DNA from: Diphasiastrum complanatum
Taxonomy: Eukaryota > Streptophyta > Lycopodiopsida > Lycopodiales > Lycopodiaceae
DNA: 64,000 nucleotides
NCBI GenBank assembly: GCA_029204225.1
Contig: CM055097.1
Location: 25,639,039 to 25,703,038 of the forward strand
Reading direction: 5' to 3'
The notes beneath the pieces are model-generated. The model made no database searches, was not told the origin of the DNA, and saw nothing but the letters and a program-made list of their open reading frames with translations. Shown one piece after another: positions 1-10,600 of the stretch. Made by a program: the position numbers and the translations under genes. Within the stretch, counting starts at the first letter, position 1. Each line of letters starts with the position of its first letter.

Positions 1-2613
1 ACCCACCTACCGCCACACTTCACATCACACACCACTATACAGAGAAGCCCCTGGTATGATCAGGAATGCATCCAGCTACATCAGAACCTCATATATGCTC
101 GCTCCCATCTTCCTCATATGACCAAAACCATATCTCGTGTCTACCGCAGAACCACAAAAAAAAAGAAAATCGCATACGAGATTGGTCAGGGTAAGAAACT
201 GATGGATCTCCTCTTTAGTTCTTCCTCAGGTTCATTTTGGAAGAGGTTCCTTCCACGGTCACCCCCACCACGGATCACAGACCTCGGCACTTGGGTCACA
301 TATGCCACATCATTGTACACCATCCCAGATACCCCTCCTCTTCCCACCTCCTGTCTCACGGATACTTCTGCCATATTCACTAACGAACTTATAGAAAAGG
401 CCATCACACGACTCCATTCCCATAAAGCCAAAGACATTGATGAGCTAGAGGCTGAACTTCTACAGTATGCTCCCGACATCCTCTCACCCTTTCTCTCCAT
501 CCTATTCAACCGAGCTGTCACCTTTGATTTTCCCTCCCCATGGTCCACAAACCTCATTCACCCTATCCACAAAGGCGGGGACCCCATGAAAGCTGACAAC
601 TACTGCACCATTATGATCAGTCACCTTTTCGCCAAAGTATATGGTTCTATCCTACAATCAGAGATCAGTACAGAGATGGATGCTAGATCACTCCATGCCA
701 TTGGACAAGCGGGTTTCAGACCGGGATATACTACATCGGATCATATCTTTACTTTGAGGTCCATCATTGAGGAGGCTAAGGCCAAGAGGGAGCGTGTATA
801 TTGCTGCTTTGTGGATTTCCGCAAGGCATTTGATTTTGTGCCTAGGCATCTATTGATACAAAGACTTCATGATCGGGGCTTTCAGGAGGATACTATACAG
901 GCGGTAGTAGCATTGTACAGGCGAGTTATTGGCAGGGTCCGACTATCAAGAGTTATTTCACCGGAGGTGGTCAGTACTATTGGTGTCAAACAGGGATGTC
1001 CACTCTCTCCTACACTTTTTGGTCTTTACATTGACGAGCTAGAGCATGTTATACGGAGTGATGGAGGGGAGGGTTGTACATTGGGCGACCTCATTATTGC
1101 TATTCTCCTTTATGCTGATGATGTGATTTTGCTTTCACGGATGAGAGAGGGTTTGCAGCGACACTTAGATGCTCTTCTTTCTTTCTGCACACGGTGGGGT
1201 TTGTCGGTGAATGTGGCAAAGACTAAGGTTATGGTGTTCAACACCTCTAGGTCTTTCATGATGCGGCAGGAGCTTCTATGGGATGGTCATCCCCTAGAGG
1301 TTGTTGATTCCTATACATATCTAGGAGTACTATTCTCGAGGCCTACGTTCAGCATGAGACACGCAGCTATTTCCCGGGTACGGAAGGGCTATGCCTCACT
1401 GGTAGATTTGGGGAGACTATGTTTCAGCTCACACATCAGAGATGCGACTAGTAAGTGTCGGCTCTTTGACACTATGGTTGTGCCCTCAGCTATGTATGCT
1501 TCCGAGACATGGAGTACTAGTCTGACAGCTACTGATTGGACATATATCTCCCGGCTCCAAATTCGTTTGCTCTCCCGGATGATACGGGCTAAGCCCTCAG
1601 TACCACACCAAATTATCTTGTCGGAGTTCGCGGTCCCCCCCATTCAGATTGAGGCCTTATTCCATATTGTGACATTCATACAGAGGTTAGAGGATCTTCA
1701 GGACGGGGGTACACATTATGTAGTTGCAGCTTTATCTTCATCCCAGCGCCTACACTCAGAGGGACACCTTTTCTCATGGTACTCCCAGGCTTGCCGTCTC
1801 CTCTCCACATTGAGTATCCAGATCAGTGATCTACCTGCGGGCACCCACCAGTACATCAGAGGCCTCCTTCATAGATCATACCTTCATATCACTTGGCAGG
1901 GTCCATTGGGGACCAAGAGTGAGTTTTATCGTACACACTTTCTATCTCTTGATCCGGCTGGCTGCCCCATAGTATCTGGTTACTTGCTGAGGAGTATATC
2001 ACATAGTCTGCGGATAGCGATGGGTCAGTTTCGGGTTTCTTCACATCAACTGGCTATTGAGACTGGCAAATACAGTGGCACCCCACGAGAGGACCGGCTT
2101 TGTAGCATGTGTGTTATGCATGAGACTGAGGACGAGTCACATTTCCTCTTCAGATGTCCAGCCTACTATGAGATACGGGGGTGGTACTACTGCTTGTTCA
2201 GAGAGCACCCAGTTACACTTTCTACCTTAATATCTTATGAGGACCCTAGATGTGTCGCAGTGATGATCCGAGCGATGTCAGACCTGAGGAGGAGGAGACT
2301 AGATGGTACACATTCCCTGACACAACTGAGCATTGATGAGTGCATATCCCGTCGGAGACAGAGATCCGAGGTACCCATAGGCAGCGACTCAGATGGAGAG
2401 GCCGAGATTCCCGACTCCTTCGTACACCAACATCAGAGACCATGTCGACGGCCAGAGAGACAATCAGTTATTAGATCACAGCCCAGAGCGCCACGGCAGC
2501 AGAGACGACACCGACGGCCTATCCGACGACAGAGGTCCAGGGCACATCTAATCACACCTTCACAGCATACCATCCACCATTTCTTTAATGTTGATGGGCA
2601 TCGTGATATATGA
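1..2613 (+). CDS. LINE ORF2, 3' part (reverse transcriptase and C-terminal zinc motif), open at left edge
   Basis: Non-LTR retrotransposon ORF2, which would prime reverse transcription of the element RNA on nicked chromosomal DNA. The frame is open from base 1; the residues before the first ATG (118) include SPWYDQEC, like the linker that follows a LINE endonuclease, so the true start lies outside the window. Counting from that ATG, the RT shows QAGFRPG (~200), motif A FVDFRKAFD (~231), motif B GVKQGCPLSP and the catalytic YADD (~331). Near residue 662 there is a CSMC…H…C zinc motif of the zf-RVT kind. The tail is Arg-rich and acidic (SDSDGEAE). No internal stop, so this copy is recent or still coding-competent over this part. 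No RNase H domain was recognised. The 5' part cannot be judged. Confidence 0.9.
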   Translation, partial: THLPPHFTSHTTIQRSPWYDQECIQLHQNLIYARSHLPHMTKTISRVYRRTTKKKKIAYEIGQGKKLMDLLFSSSSGSFWKRFLPRSPPPRITDLGTWVTYATSLYTIPDTPPLPTSCLTDTSAIFTNELIEKAITRLHSHKAKDIDELEAELLQYAPDILSPFLSILFNRAVTFDFPSPWSTNLIHPIHKGGDPMKADNYCTIMISHLFAKVYGSILQSEISTEMDARSLHAIGQAGFRPGYTTSDHIFTLRSIIEEAKAKRERVYCCFVDFRKAFDFVPRHLLIQRLHDRGFQEDTIQAVVALYRRVIGRVRLSRVISPEVVSTIGVKQGCPLSPTLFGLYIDELEHVIRSDGGEGCTLGDLIIAILLYADDVILLSRMREGLQRHLDALLSFCTRWGLSVNVAKTKVMVFNTSRSFMMRQELLWDGHPLEVVDSYTYLGVLFSRPTFSMRHAAISRVRKGYASLVDLGRLCFSSHIRDATSKCRLFDTMVVPSAMYASETWSTSLTATDWTYISRLQIRLLSRMIRAKPSVPHQIILSEFAVPPIQIEALFHIVTFIQRLEDLQDGGTHYVVAALSSSQRLHSEGHLFSWYSQACRLLSTLSIQISDLPAGTHQYIRGLLHRSYLHITWQGPLGTKSEFYRTHFLSLDPAGCPIVSGYLLRSISHSLRIAMGQFRVSSHQLAIETGKYSGTPREDRLCSMCVMHETEDESHFLFRCPAYYEIRGWYYCLFREHPVTLSTLISYEDPRCVAVMIRAMSDLRRRRLDGTHSLTQLSIDECISRRRQRSEVPIGSDSDGEAEIPDSFVHQHQRPCRRPERQSVIRSQPRAPRQQRRHRRPIRRQRSRAHLITPSQHTIHHFFNVDGHRDI

Positions 2614-2761
2614 TTCCAGACTATTGGATCCTAACTAGGCCAGTTGTCTTTATGCATTGTATTTACATAGATGATTGAGCTTTAAGCTCCTTTGTGCACA
2701 CTCAACATGTACCTTTTCTTAGTCCTATGTACCTTAGGGTATTCAAGGACATTAATAAAAT
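2614..2761 (+). other. LINE 3' UTR
   Basis: Follows the LINE stop codon and runs to ATTAATAAAATC just before a TTTC/TC array. A decayed relative of the segment around CAGTCCTATGTAACCTAAGG occurs at about 17430-17460 behind another LINE fragment, which supports reading this as the family's 3' UTR. The AATAAA-like hexamer may serve as poly(A) signal. Confidence 0.7.
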
Positions 2762-2776
2762 CTTTCTTTCTTTCTT

Positions 2777-2854
<78 letters not shown>
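2762..2854. repeat. (TTTC)n(TC)n microsatellite at LINE 3' end
   Basis: Four to five TTTC units pass directly into about 70 bp of pure TC. It sits exactly where a LINE poly(A)-type tail is expected, so it probably grew from the element's tail. Confidence 0.95.
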
Positions 2855-2857
<3 letters not shown>

Positions 2858-3350
2858 CTACCTTCTATGTGCATGACACTTTCTTGCATCACATTAGTTA
2901 TGAACGTAGCCACGGCTGATCTAGATTTAGTCTATGAAAGCATCACATAAGCAAGACTTAACCCCAGAAAGCAGGAGAGAGAAAGCTTAAAGAGACTAAA
3001 GAAGGAGATCATATCATAAGCCAAGTAACAAATGACACAGAATCCCTACTTATAGCCAAGAGGAAGCCCTAAAAGGAAGCTTCCAGTGGCTAGGGCCAAA
3101 CTGAGAGGGAAAATAATGCGCCCTCCAAGAAGGCCCCCACTCTCAGTAATATGACCAAATAACCAATATAGTGAATCATAGGGCCCAAGGCCAATAATAT
3201 GATCTAAATGTCAATAATAGGGCCCAAGGCCAACCATATAGTCTAAATGTCAAATAATGAATAAAAAAGGGCCCAAAGCCTGCCTATGCCTAAAGTAAAG
3301 TAAATGTAAATGGACATGGCGAATGTAATGAGCCGAGTCCATAACTCTCC
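2855..3350 (-). repeat. LTR (probable 3' LTR) of rearranged chromovirus
   Basis: Lies just downstream, on the minus strand, of the integrase-chromodomain frame. The minus strand reads GGGGAGAG (a short polypurine tract) followed by TTATGGACTCGGCTC, and further on GGCTATAAGTAGGG, a good TATA-type promoter. The outer end runs into the TC array at 2854, so the terminus and target duplication cannot be fixed. Repeated phrases such as TTGGCCTTGGGCCCTA occur within it. Confidence 0.55.
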
Positions 3351-3390
3351 CCGACACAAAAATAAGACCCAACTGCCATAAAGGACTGGA

Positions 3391-4580
3391 TCAAGTAACA
3401 GCAAGCCCTGGAGGATCAACTGGAACAGCATCTGGTGTAGTAACAACTGGAGCAACAGCTGATGTAGAGGAATCACCAAGTGCGGCAAGAGCACGAGCCT
3501 GATCCGCAAGTGACGGTGTATGATAAAAGACATCAATAGGCTCCCATGTGGCCTCCTCAACAGGACGACCATCCCACTGGACTAGGAACTGAATCTGCCG
3601 GCGGCGTCGACTATGATGCAAACGCACCTGAAGGATAGCAGCACGTAATAAAGGAAAGAGATCCGGTGCAGTAGGAAACTCAGCATCACGAGGAGCATCA
3701 TCCTCAATAGCAGCACGTAATAAACTGACATGGAATATATCACAGGCACGTGTGGAAGCAGGAAGCTGAAGACGATATGTAACTAGACTAAGAACCTCCA
3801 AAATACAATAGGGCCCATAATAACGTGGTGCAAGCTTCTCAGTAGAAGCATGGCCTTGAATAAAATGATGACGTGCAAACCGTAGGCGTAGATATACCAT
3901 ATCACCAACATGAAACTCAACATGACGTCGATGACGATCAACTGAAGCCTGATAACGCTGCTGGACCTGCTGCAAATGGGAACTGGCCTGGAGAATAAGC
4001 TCGCGAGCACCTGATAGAAATGAGGACAGTGTCACAGGTGTATCCTCGGGAGGAAGAGGAATACCAGGTAAAAGAGGTGCATAACCATGAGATAATAAAA
4101 ATGGTGCAACGCCGGTGCTCGTACTAACAGAGCTGTTATAGCTATACTCTGCCAAACATAAGTGCTGATCCCAATCCGTCCCTGAAGGAGTAACAAAATG
4201 GCGCAAATAATCCTCAAGGATCCTGTTAAGGACCTCAGACTGCCCATCAGAAGTAGAATGATAAGCAAACCCCATAAAAAGTTGTACATCCAATATACGC
4301 ATAAGCTCTGTCCAGAACAATGATGTATACTTACTATCCCGATCAGAAAGGATAGTACGAGGAAACCCATGTAGGCGAAATATCTCTGAAAGGAACAAGC
4401 GTGCACACTGCTCTGCTGTGATAATACTGCGGACGGGTATGAAATGTGCTGTTTCGAGAACCTGTCAACTACCACCATACATGAATCGTGACCACGATGG
4501 GTGCGGGGAAGGCCAATGATGAAGTCCATAGAAATATGCTTAGAAAGCCACTCCCACCCAACTTCATCGCGCATCGGGAT
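3391..4580 (-). pseudogene. Ty3/gypsy integrase core and chromodomain (chromovirus), frameshifted
   Basis: C-terminal part of a gypsy polyprotein. The upstream frame (from ~4574) has the integrase core start MDFIIGLP…[10 protein letters not shown] one-base deletion near 4452 (one T fewer than the copy at 5541-5762) shifts it, and the frame 4398-3391 continues with [20 protein letters not shown] (second catalytic Asp), SDGQSEVLNR (catalytic Glu), a GPY/F-like region and a chromodomain (FLVQWDGRPVEEATWEP). The chromodomain would steer insertion to marked chromatin. The RT part is absent: at ~4580 the sequence switches to plus-strand gag leader. Non-functional. Confidence 0.85.
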
Positions 4581-5004
4581 TGCTCCCCGTCTTTATCGCA
4601 AACTTTTTTTTAGCCTTGAAGGGCGATCTCTGATTTTTCAGCCTTGTTTCCTCGCTGCCCATACCTCCTTTTTGTTATCACTTCATTTCCTTGGCTGCTC
4701 CCTTTCCAGCCCCATAGTCCATTATTGTTTCCCATACTTTTACCCACCGTTTACTCCACGTTGTCGGGCCCTTAGCATCTTTTTTGGAGGCTGCCCGGTA
4801 CCTCGACATATCGCCGCTATTTTTCAGCTCACTTCCGGTTGCGGTTACGAGGTATTTCTTACTTAGTTGTCCTTTCCGTTCATCTTACATCACGAGTTCT
4901 ATTGTGTCTTTTCATTGGCGTGCCTGTTGTGACGACTTATGTCCTCTCCTTCAGGTCGTCCAATTGTTTAGCACATTTCTTTTCTCGCTTACTTTTTCTT
5001 CCTC
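4581..5004 (+). other. Probable 5' leader of a gypsy gag
   Basis: T-rich, stop-rich sequence between the inverted integrase fragment and the gag start codon at 5005. No conserved coding frame, PBS or LTR end was found; its role as leader is inferred from position only. Confidence 0.4.
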
Positions 5005-5540
5005 ATGGCTAGCTCACCCACTACACCTGCGAGTCATTCCGAACCTTTAGATGAACAGTTTGCTGATATGCGTGACTCTCTTACTCTCCTCAGTAGTCGT
5101 TTCGACCAAATGATGACCGGTTTTACCACTCTACAGACCAGCTTTGCCACTATGCAGTCACAGATTGATTCCTTACAGCCACATGGACCTGGCAAAGCCC
5201 CTGTTCATTCATCATTTGGGTCTCCATTTGGACTTCCATCCTCGTCTACTTCCTTTGGCAGTGGGCCTCATTTTCCACCTAACCCACCACCCAGTTTTCC
5301 GCGTCCTACAGCTCCTGAGTCACATTTTCCACGACATCTAGCTCCTGAGCCACATTTTGCTCGAGATTTTTGTGATCGGGTACAGCTTGCCACCTATTCT
5401 GGTTCCTCTAACGGGAACTTGTTAGAGAATTGGTTTGCAAAGCTTGATACTTATTTTCAGATTTACCCTAAGACAGATCCTCAGAAGATCCAGTTAGCCG
5501 CCTTACATTTAGATGGACGTGCTGCCACTTGTACATCAAT
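5005..5540 (+). pseudogene. Ty3/gypsy gag N-terminal part, truncated
   Basis: Starts MASSPTTPASHSEPL, then a heptad-like region (DSLTLLSSRFDQMMTGFTTL), a Pro/Ser/His-rich linker and the start of a gag capsid domain (LATYSGSSNGNLLENWFAKLDTYF…[14 protein letters not shown]). That last part is the usual Ty3 gag motif before the W..L region. At about 5541 it runs into an inverted integrase piece through a repetitive TGATGATGTACAATGATG junction, so capsid C-terminus, zinc knuckle and everything after are lost. Probably once the 5' end of the same element family as 3391-4580. Confidence 0.7.
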
Positions 5541-5762
5541 GATGATGTACAATGATGTAAACTTACTATCCCGATCAGAAAGGATAGTACGAGGAAACCC
5601 ATGTAGGCGAAATATCTCTGAAAGGAACAAGCGTGCACACTGCTCTGCTATGATAGTACTGCGGACGGGTATGAAATGTGCTTGTTTCGAGAACCTGTCA
5701 ACTACCACCATACATGAATCGTGACCACGACGGGTGCAGGGAAGGCCAATGATGAAGTCCAT
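5541..5762 (-). pseudogene. Duplicated integrase fragment
   Basis: A near-identical direct copy of about 4320-4540 (only scattered substitutions plus one T that keeps the frame open). Encodes MDFIIGLP…[15 protein letters not shown]…SDRDSKFTS. It is fused tail-first to the plus-strand gag. The copy shows what the frame at 4452 looked like before the deletion. Confidence 0.8.
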
Positions 5763-5765
5763 AAA

Positions 5766-7270
5766 CTAAAAAAGTGTTTCGTGCACATCGTACTCTCCGA
5801 GGCTCTTAGATTTACATAGATGATAACCTTACTCATTGCCAATGGTTACAGCGTAAAACTATTAGTCAGGAGGCAAGGACAAAACAACAGCAGGTGGTAT
5901 TCACAAATGGCAGCCCACGCTTTTTCTCCAAGCGTCAATAAGAAGTTGGGGTACTCGGGCATGGGAGCAGCCCGATAGCACCGGCTTGCGTCACATTCAG
6001 TTTTTGGAACTACGGCAGCCTCTCCACCTCTTCTACGGCAACTGATCTTGACACCCATCTGTGCTCGGCTGATTTTCTACTTCTTCCACACACCCACTTC
6101 CGCACATTTCTGGTTTTCAGTAGATTTCTGCTCCACGACCTATGCTACAGGGTAGGATACTTCGGGCCTCTAGTGGAGTTGCATGTTTGTACAGGTCGGT
6201 GTGTACTCCTATTCGGTTGGTGTCTCAGGATACTTATGGCCGTTACTTGTGGCTTCAGATTACTGCATCCTTCTTGGGCTTGGACCAGGACTTGTTTGTT
6301 GCAGTGTGCTACTTTGCTCCTCACACTTCAGTGTTTATGGATTTGGGAGGTGATCCTCTTCAGGCCCTTTCTGACGGCGTTGCTAGACTCTCTCTACAGG
6401 GTTACATATTGCTTGCAGGGGACTTTAATGCACGCACAGCTGCTCGCCAAACTGAGTTCTATGCCGACACACTCTCTCTTCATCCGTTGGATACCTCTTA
6501 TGCTCGTTATTCTCCGGACTCATCAGCGACAGTTACGCTTTTTGGGGAACAGCTTTTGAGGTTCACTCAAGCACACGGTCTCATTATCCTTAACGGTCTT
6601 CTTCAGTGGCCATCCTCCTCTGCATATACTTGCCACCCATTTGGTGGTGGTCACAGCGTAGTGGACTATTTCATTGCATCTCCTGCTTTATTGCCCCGCT
6701 TGGCATCTTCACCATCTCTACCCCGGTGCTCGCTGATCACTCTCTCTACCTCTCCTTCTCCCCAGCGCCAAGTCCGCCTTCTCCTCCACTTTCCCTCTTT
6801 GTTCGCCCCATCTGCTATCGTATACCTCCTCATCAATCCTAGGCCTATGTTGCCCACGTCTCTCATCTTCTGGACCACTTTCCCTCCTCCTCTGATGTCA
6901 CTACCCAAGCCTCCTTCTTGACACACGCCCTGACTACCGCCGCTCATGCCATTGCACCCCCTCGCCGCTTCTCTTCTCATCGTCGTACCCATAATAAATG
7001 GTATGACAACGACTTTCTTTCTTCCAGAAATATGTCGAGTTCCTCAAACTCTCCAATTCTACAGTTTCTTCTTCCGCAGAAAAGCAGCTTCGATTCCCTC
7101 TTCGTAAAAAGAAAGTGGCCTACTTTTCTTCTCGTTCCTCCTACCTCCTTCGCTCCCTCCACTCTGCTTCCTCGGCTACTTTTTGGAAGATCTTTCTTCA
7201 TAAGCCCCTATCCATTGCACCCATCCCTCTTCAATCCTGGGTCGACTATGCAACCAACCTATATACAACT
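5766..7270 (+). pseudogene. LINE ORF2, endonuclease part, 5' half of a split LINE
   Basis: A decayed relative of the LINE at the left edge. The frame 6142-6921 carries endonuclease-type motifs: AVCYFAP, LLAGDFNAR (metal-binding GDFN) and VVDYFIAS (the S-x-x-DYxx block near the end). Frameshifts follow, but other frames still give SATFWKIFLHKPL…SWVDYATNLYTT, parallel to SGSFWKRFLPR…TWVTYATSLYTI in the intact LINE. The frame stops at 7270 where the chromovirus is inserted; removing that element and one CAACT copy rejoins it to 13677. 5766-6141 is presumed 5' LINE sequence without a clean frame. Confidence 0.75.
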
Positions 7271-7628
7271 TGTAATAGATCCTAACACCACAGTAGGGCA
7301 AACACTAATTGATCCACCCAACCTTGCCTACTCCCTGATATAGAGTAAGCCCCTCCTAGCCCAGTGTGAGGACTGGTAGCATGCTACTGCCAAGTGTCGG
7401 CCACGTGGCACTGACGTAGCCGACTGCACGTCGGGACCCAACTGGGGGCCCTATCCTGCTGACAGGGTCCCTAGGCTGTGTTAGGCCCGCCATGGCTATG
7501 GACCGTGCTGGGGCACACTACTCACACTGTCTTGCCCTGTTGGTCATGTACGCTGGACACGACCCTGACTGTGGTATCTGACCTATCTGTGTTCTCTAGG
7601 GTTCGGCACTGGTTACGAGCTCGTAACA
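7271..7628 (-). repeat. 3' LTR of the chromovirus
   Basis: 358 bp, TGTAATAGATCC…GCTCGTAACA in plus-strand reading. Differs from the partner LTR at 7418 only. The same terminal sequence appears again at 63939-64000 with one substitution, so at least one more family member is nearby. Confidence 0.97.
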
Positions 7629-7641
7629 CTCCCTCCCCCTT
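7629..7641 (-). other. Polypurine tract
   Basis: Minus strand AAGGGGGAGGGAG directly abuts the 3' LTR and overlaps the gag-pol stop codon (TAA, 7640-7642). It would prime plus-strand DNA synthesis. Confidence 0.85.
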
Positions 7642-10600
7642 AAGAACCGTCTTGGTCCTCTAAGACAAAGTCTGGAAAAATCTTGCGAAGGACGCTGCCT
7701 CTTTCCCAAGTGGCATTCTCAACAGGCTGATCATTCCACTTAACCAGATATTCTCGGTATAGAGTATGACGAGTCTGCGTCTCTCTACTATCAAGAATTT
7801 CCTCTGGTTCATGTGGAGGTTGTTGAGGATCCAATGGGAGAACTAGAACACTGTCCCCTACCAGATTATCTGATCTGGTTAAGGCTTTTCGTAACTGACT
7901 TACATGAAAAACTGGAAAAACCTTACTGCTGTGTGGGAGTTCTAGTTCATACGTGACCTCGCCTAGTCTCCTACTGATGGTAAAGGGACCACAATACCTT
8001 GGAGACAACTTAGCACACACTCCTGATTTGAGGGTTTTAGAGTCAACTGGGACTCTCAAGTAGACTTTCTCACCAGTGGAGAACTGCACATCCCGTCTGT
8101 GTGGATCTGCATAATGCCTGGCTCGATCCTGGGATTGTCTAATGCTACGCTTAGCATGTTCTATCATCTGGTTTAGGTCTTCTAAAAAGTTTCTGGCTGC
8201 TTCAACTTTTTCTTGTTTAAACCCTACAGCTGTGGGTGAGCGTGGCTGAAAACCGTACATCAGCATAAATGGGCTGTATCCCGTAGCTGAATGTTTGATA
8301 CTGTTGTAAGCAAACTCTAATATTGAGAGATACTCCTCCCAATTAGTCTGCCTCTTGCTGACGTATGCACGAAGCATATCCTCCAGCACTTGATTTACCC
8401 TTTCTGTTTGACCGTCCGTCTGTGGATGGTCAGTGGTACTCATATTAAGTTTAGTATGGAGATGATGGAATACTGCCTTCCAAAAATTTCCAGTAAACTT
8501 ACTGTCCCGGTCGCTGACTATGCCGGAAGGTAGACCGTACAATTTAAATAGCCCGTCTACAAACAACCTCGCTAACTCTGGAGCTCTAACGGTTGTTTTG
8601 GTCGGAATAAAATGAGCCATTTTGGTCAGACGGTCAACTGTGACCCATATAGCGTCATTACCCTTTTGGGTTTTAGGCAGGCCTACTATAAAATCCATGG
8701 AGATACTCTCCCATTTACCAGCTGGTATTTCTAAGGGATGCAACAACCCTCCTGCCTTTAAACGCTCTGCTTTATTTACTTGACATTTCTGGCAACTGGT
8801 TACATACTGGTGGACGTCCTTTTTCATACTGGGCCAGAAAAATTGCCTACGAAGAAGCTCATAGGTCTTCTGTATGCCTGGGTGTCCCGCGCTAGGATTG
8901 TCATGACATTCATATAGGACCTGCTGCCTATAATCCTCTGAATTGGGGACACATACTCTATCTCTATAGAGCAAGTACTCATCCTGAATGGAATACTGTT
9001 TCCATTTGAATCCTTGAGTCAACTGACCCTCAACCACTGGGGTTTGCTTGGGTAATACAGGCTCAGAATCCTCAACGTCATCTGACGACGTATACTCGGA
9101 CTCATCATCATCCTCAACGGAAGCTGCCGTATTCTTGGATGAACTGGCACCAGCCCCGGGAACTGGTTCTGGAGTCTGTAACTGTATGTTCTGGACTGAG
9201 TTCCAGATAATAGAGAAGAATGCATCATGCTGGCATTTCCCTCTCAAGGACTCGAGTAACTCATTACGAATCTGAGTAAAACTCAGCTCGTTTATCATAG
9301 GCATTCTGCTAAGGGCATCTGCTACTGTATTGAATTTTCCACGCCTATATCTGATAGACATGTCAAACTCTTGCATCAACTCTGCCCAACGAGCTTTCCG
9401 ACCTCTAAGCTCAGGTTGATTGCAAAGGTATCTGAGACTCTCATGGTCTGTCAGGACCTCAAAGTTGGCACCATACAAATAATGCCTCCAAGTCTTAAGG
9501 GCATGGACTATAGAAAAGAGTTCCTTTTCATAGGCACTGTACCTAGTCTGAGCTGGCTCGAGTTTTTTACTCTCGAACGCAACTGGTCGTCCACCCTGAG
9601 TTAGCACAGCGCCTACTGCAAAGTCGCTAGCATCTGTTTCGACCACAAATGGCTGATTGGGGTCGACGACTTTTAAGAATGGTGCTGTAGCTAAGGCTGT
9701 TTTGAGAGCATCAAAGCTCTCCTGTTGTGCAGACTCCCAAATGAACTCCTTTCCCTTCCCCTTAAGAAGATTTGTCATAGGGACTGCTATCTGAGCATAT
9801 TCCTTGACAAATCGTCTGTAATATCCCGCCAGACCAAGAAAGATTTGAAGTTCCAAAATATTCTGAGGTCTCAGCCAACTGAGTATGGCTTTAACCTTAT
9901 TTGGGTCCATCTTAATCCCATCTGAAGAGATAATGTGACCCAAATATGCTACTTCTTCAACGAAGAATTCACACTTGGATTGTTTAGCATAAAGCTTATG
10001 CTTTCTGAGCAGTCGAAACACCTTTCTGAGGTGTTTTAGATGCTCCTTCCTCGTTTTGCTGTAGACAAGGATGTCATCTAAAAATACGACTACAAACTTA
10101 CCCAAGTATGGTCTGAGGACACTGTTCATCAAGGTCATAAAGGTAGCTGGAGCATTTGTGAGCCCAAATGGCATCACCTTAAACTCATAATGACCGTGAC
10201 GAGTCCTAAAAGCTGTTTTCGAGACATCTTCCGATTTTATACGGACTTGATGATATCCCGATCTGAGGTCTATTTTGCTGAAAAACTTAGCCCCGTCGAG
10301 TTGATCAAACAACTCGTCTGCCCGAGACATAGGGTATTTATTCTTAATTGTGACTTTATTGAGGGCTCTGTAATCTACGCAAAGACGCATAGACCCCTCC
10401 TTCTTTTTCACCAATAGGACTGGTGAGGCCCATGGTGAACTACTGGTCTGAATTTGGCCTTTCCCAAGATAGTCTGTTAACTGCCTAGTTATTTCTTCAT
10501 CCTCTGTTCGGCTGACCCGATACGGAGGTTTAGAAACAGGTGCTGTACCTGGTACTAGGTTTATTACATGATCTACCTCTCTGCTAGGTGGTAAACCATG

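Noticed and set aside
2692-2919. Open frames of alternating Ser-Leu (and Arg-Glu on the other strand) at each CT array
   Set aside because: They are translations of dinucleotide repeats that happen to lack stops; no conserved sequence beside them.
10190-10417. Antisense frames of 60-75 codons inside the chromovirus ORF
   Set aside because: Shadows of the gag-pol frame.
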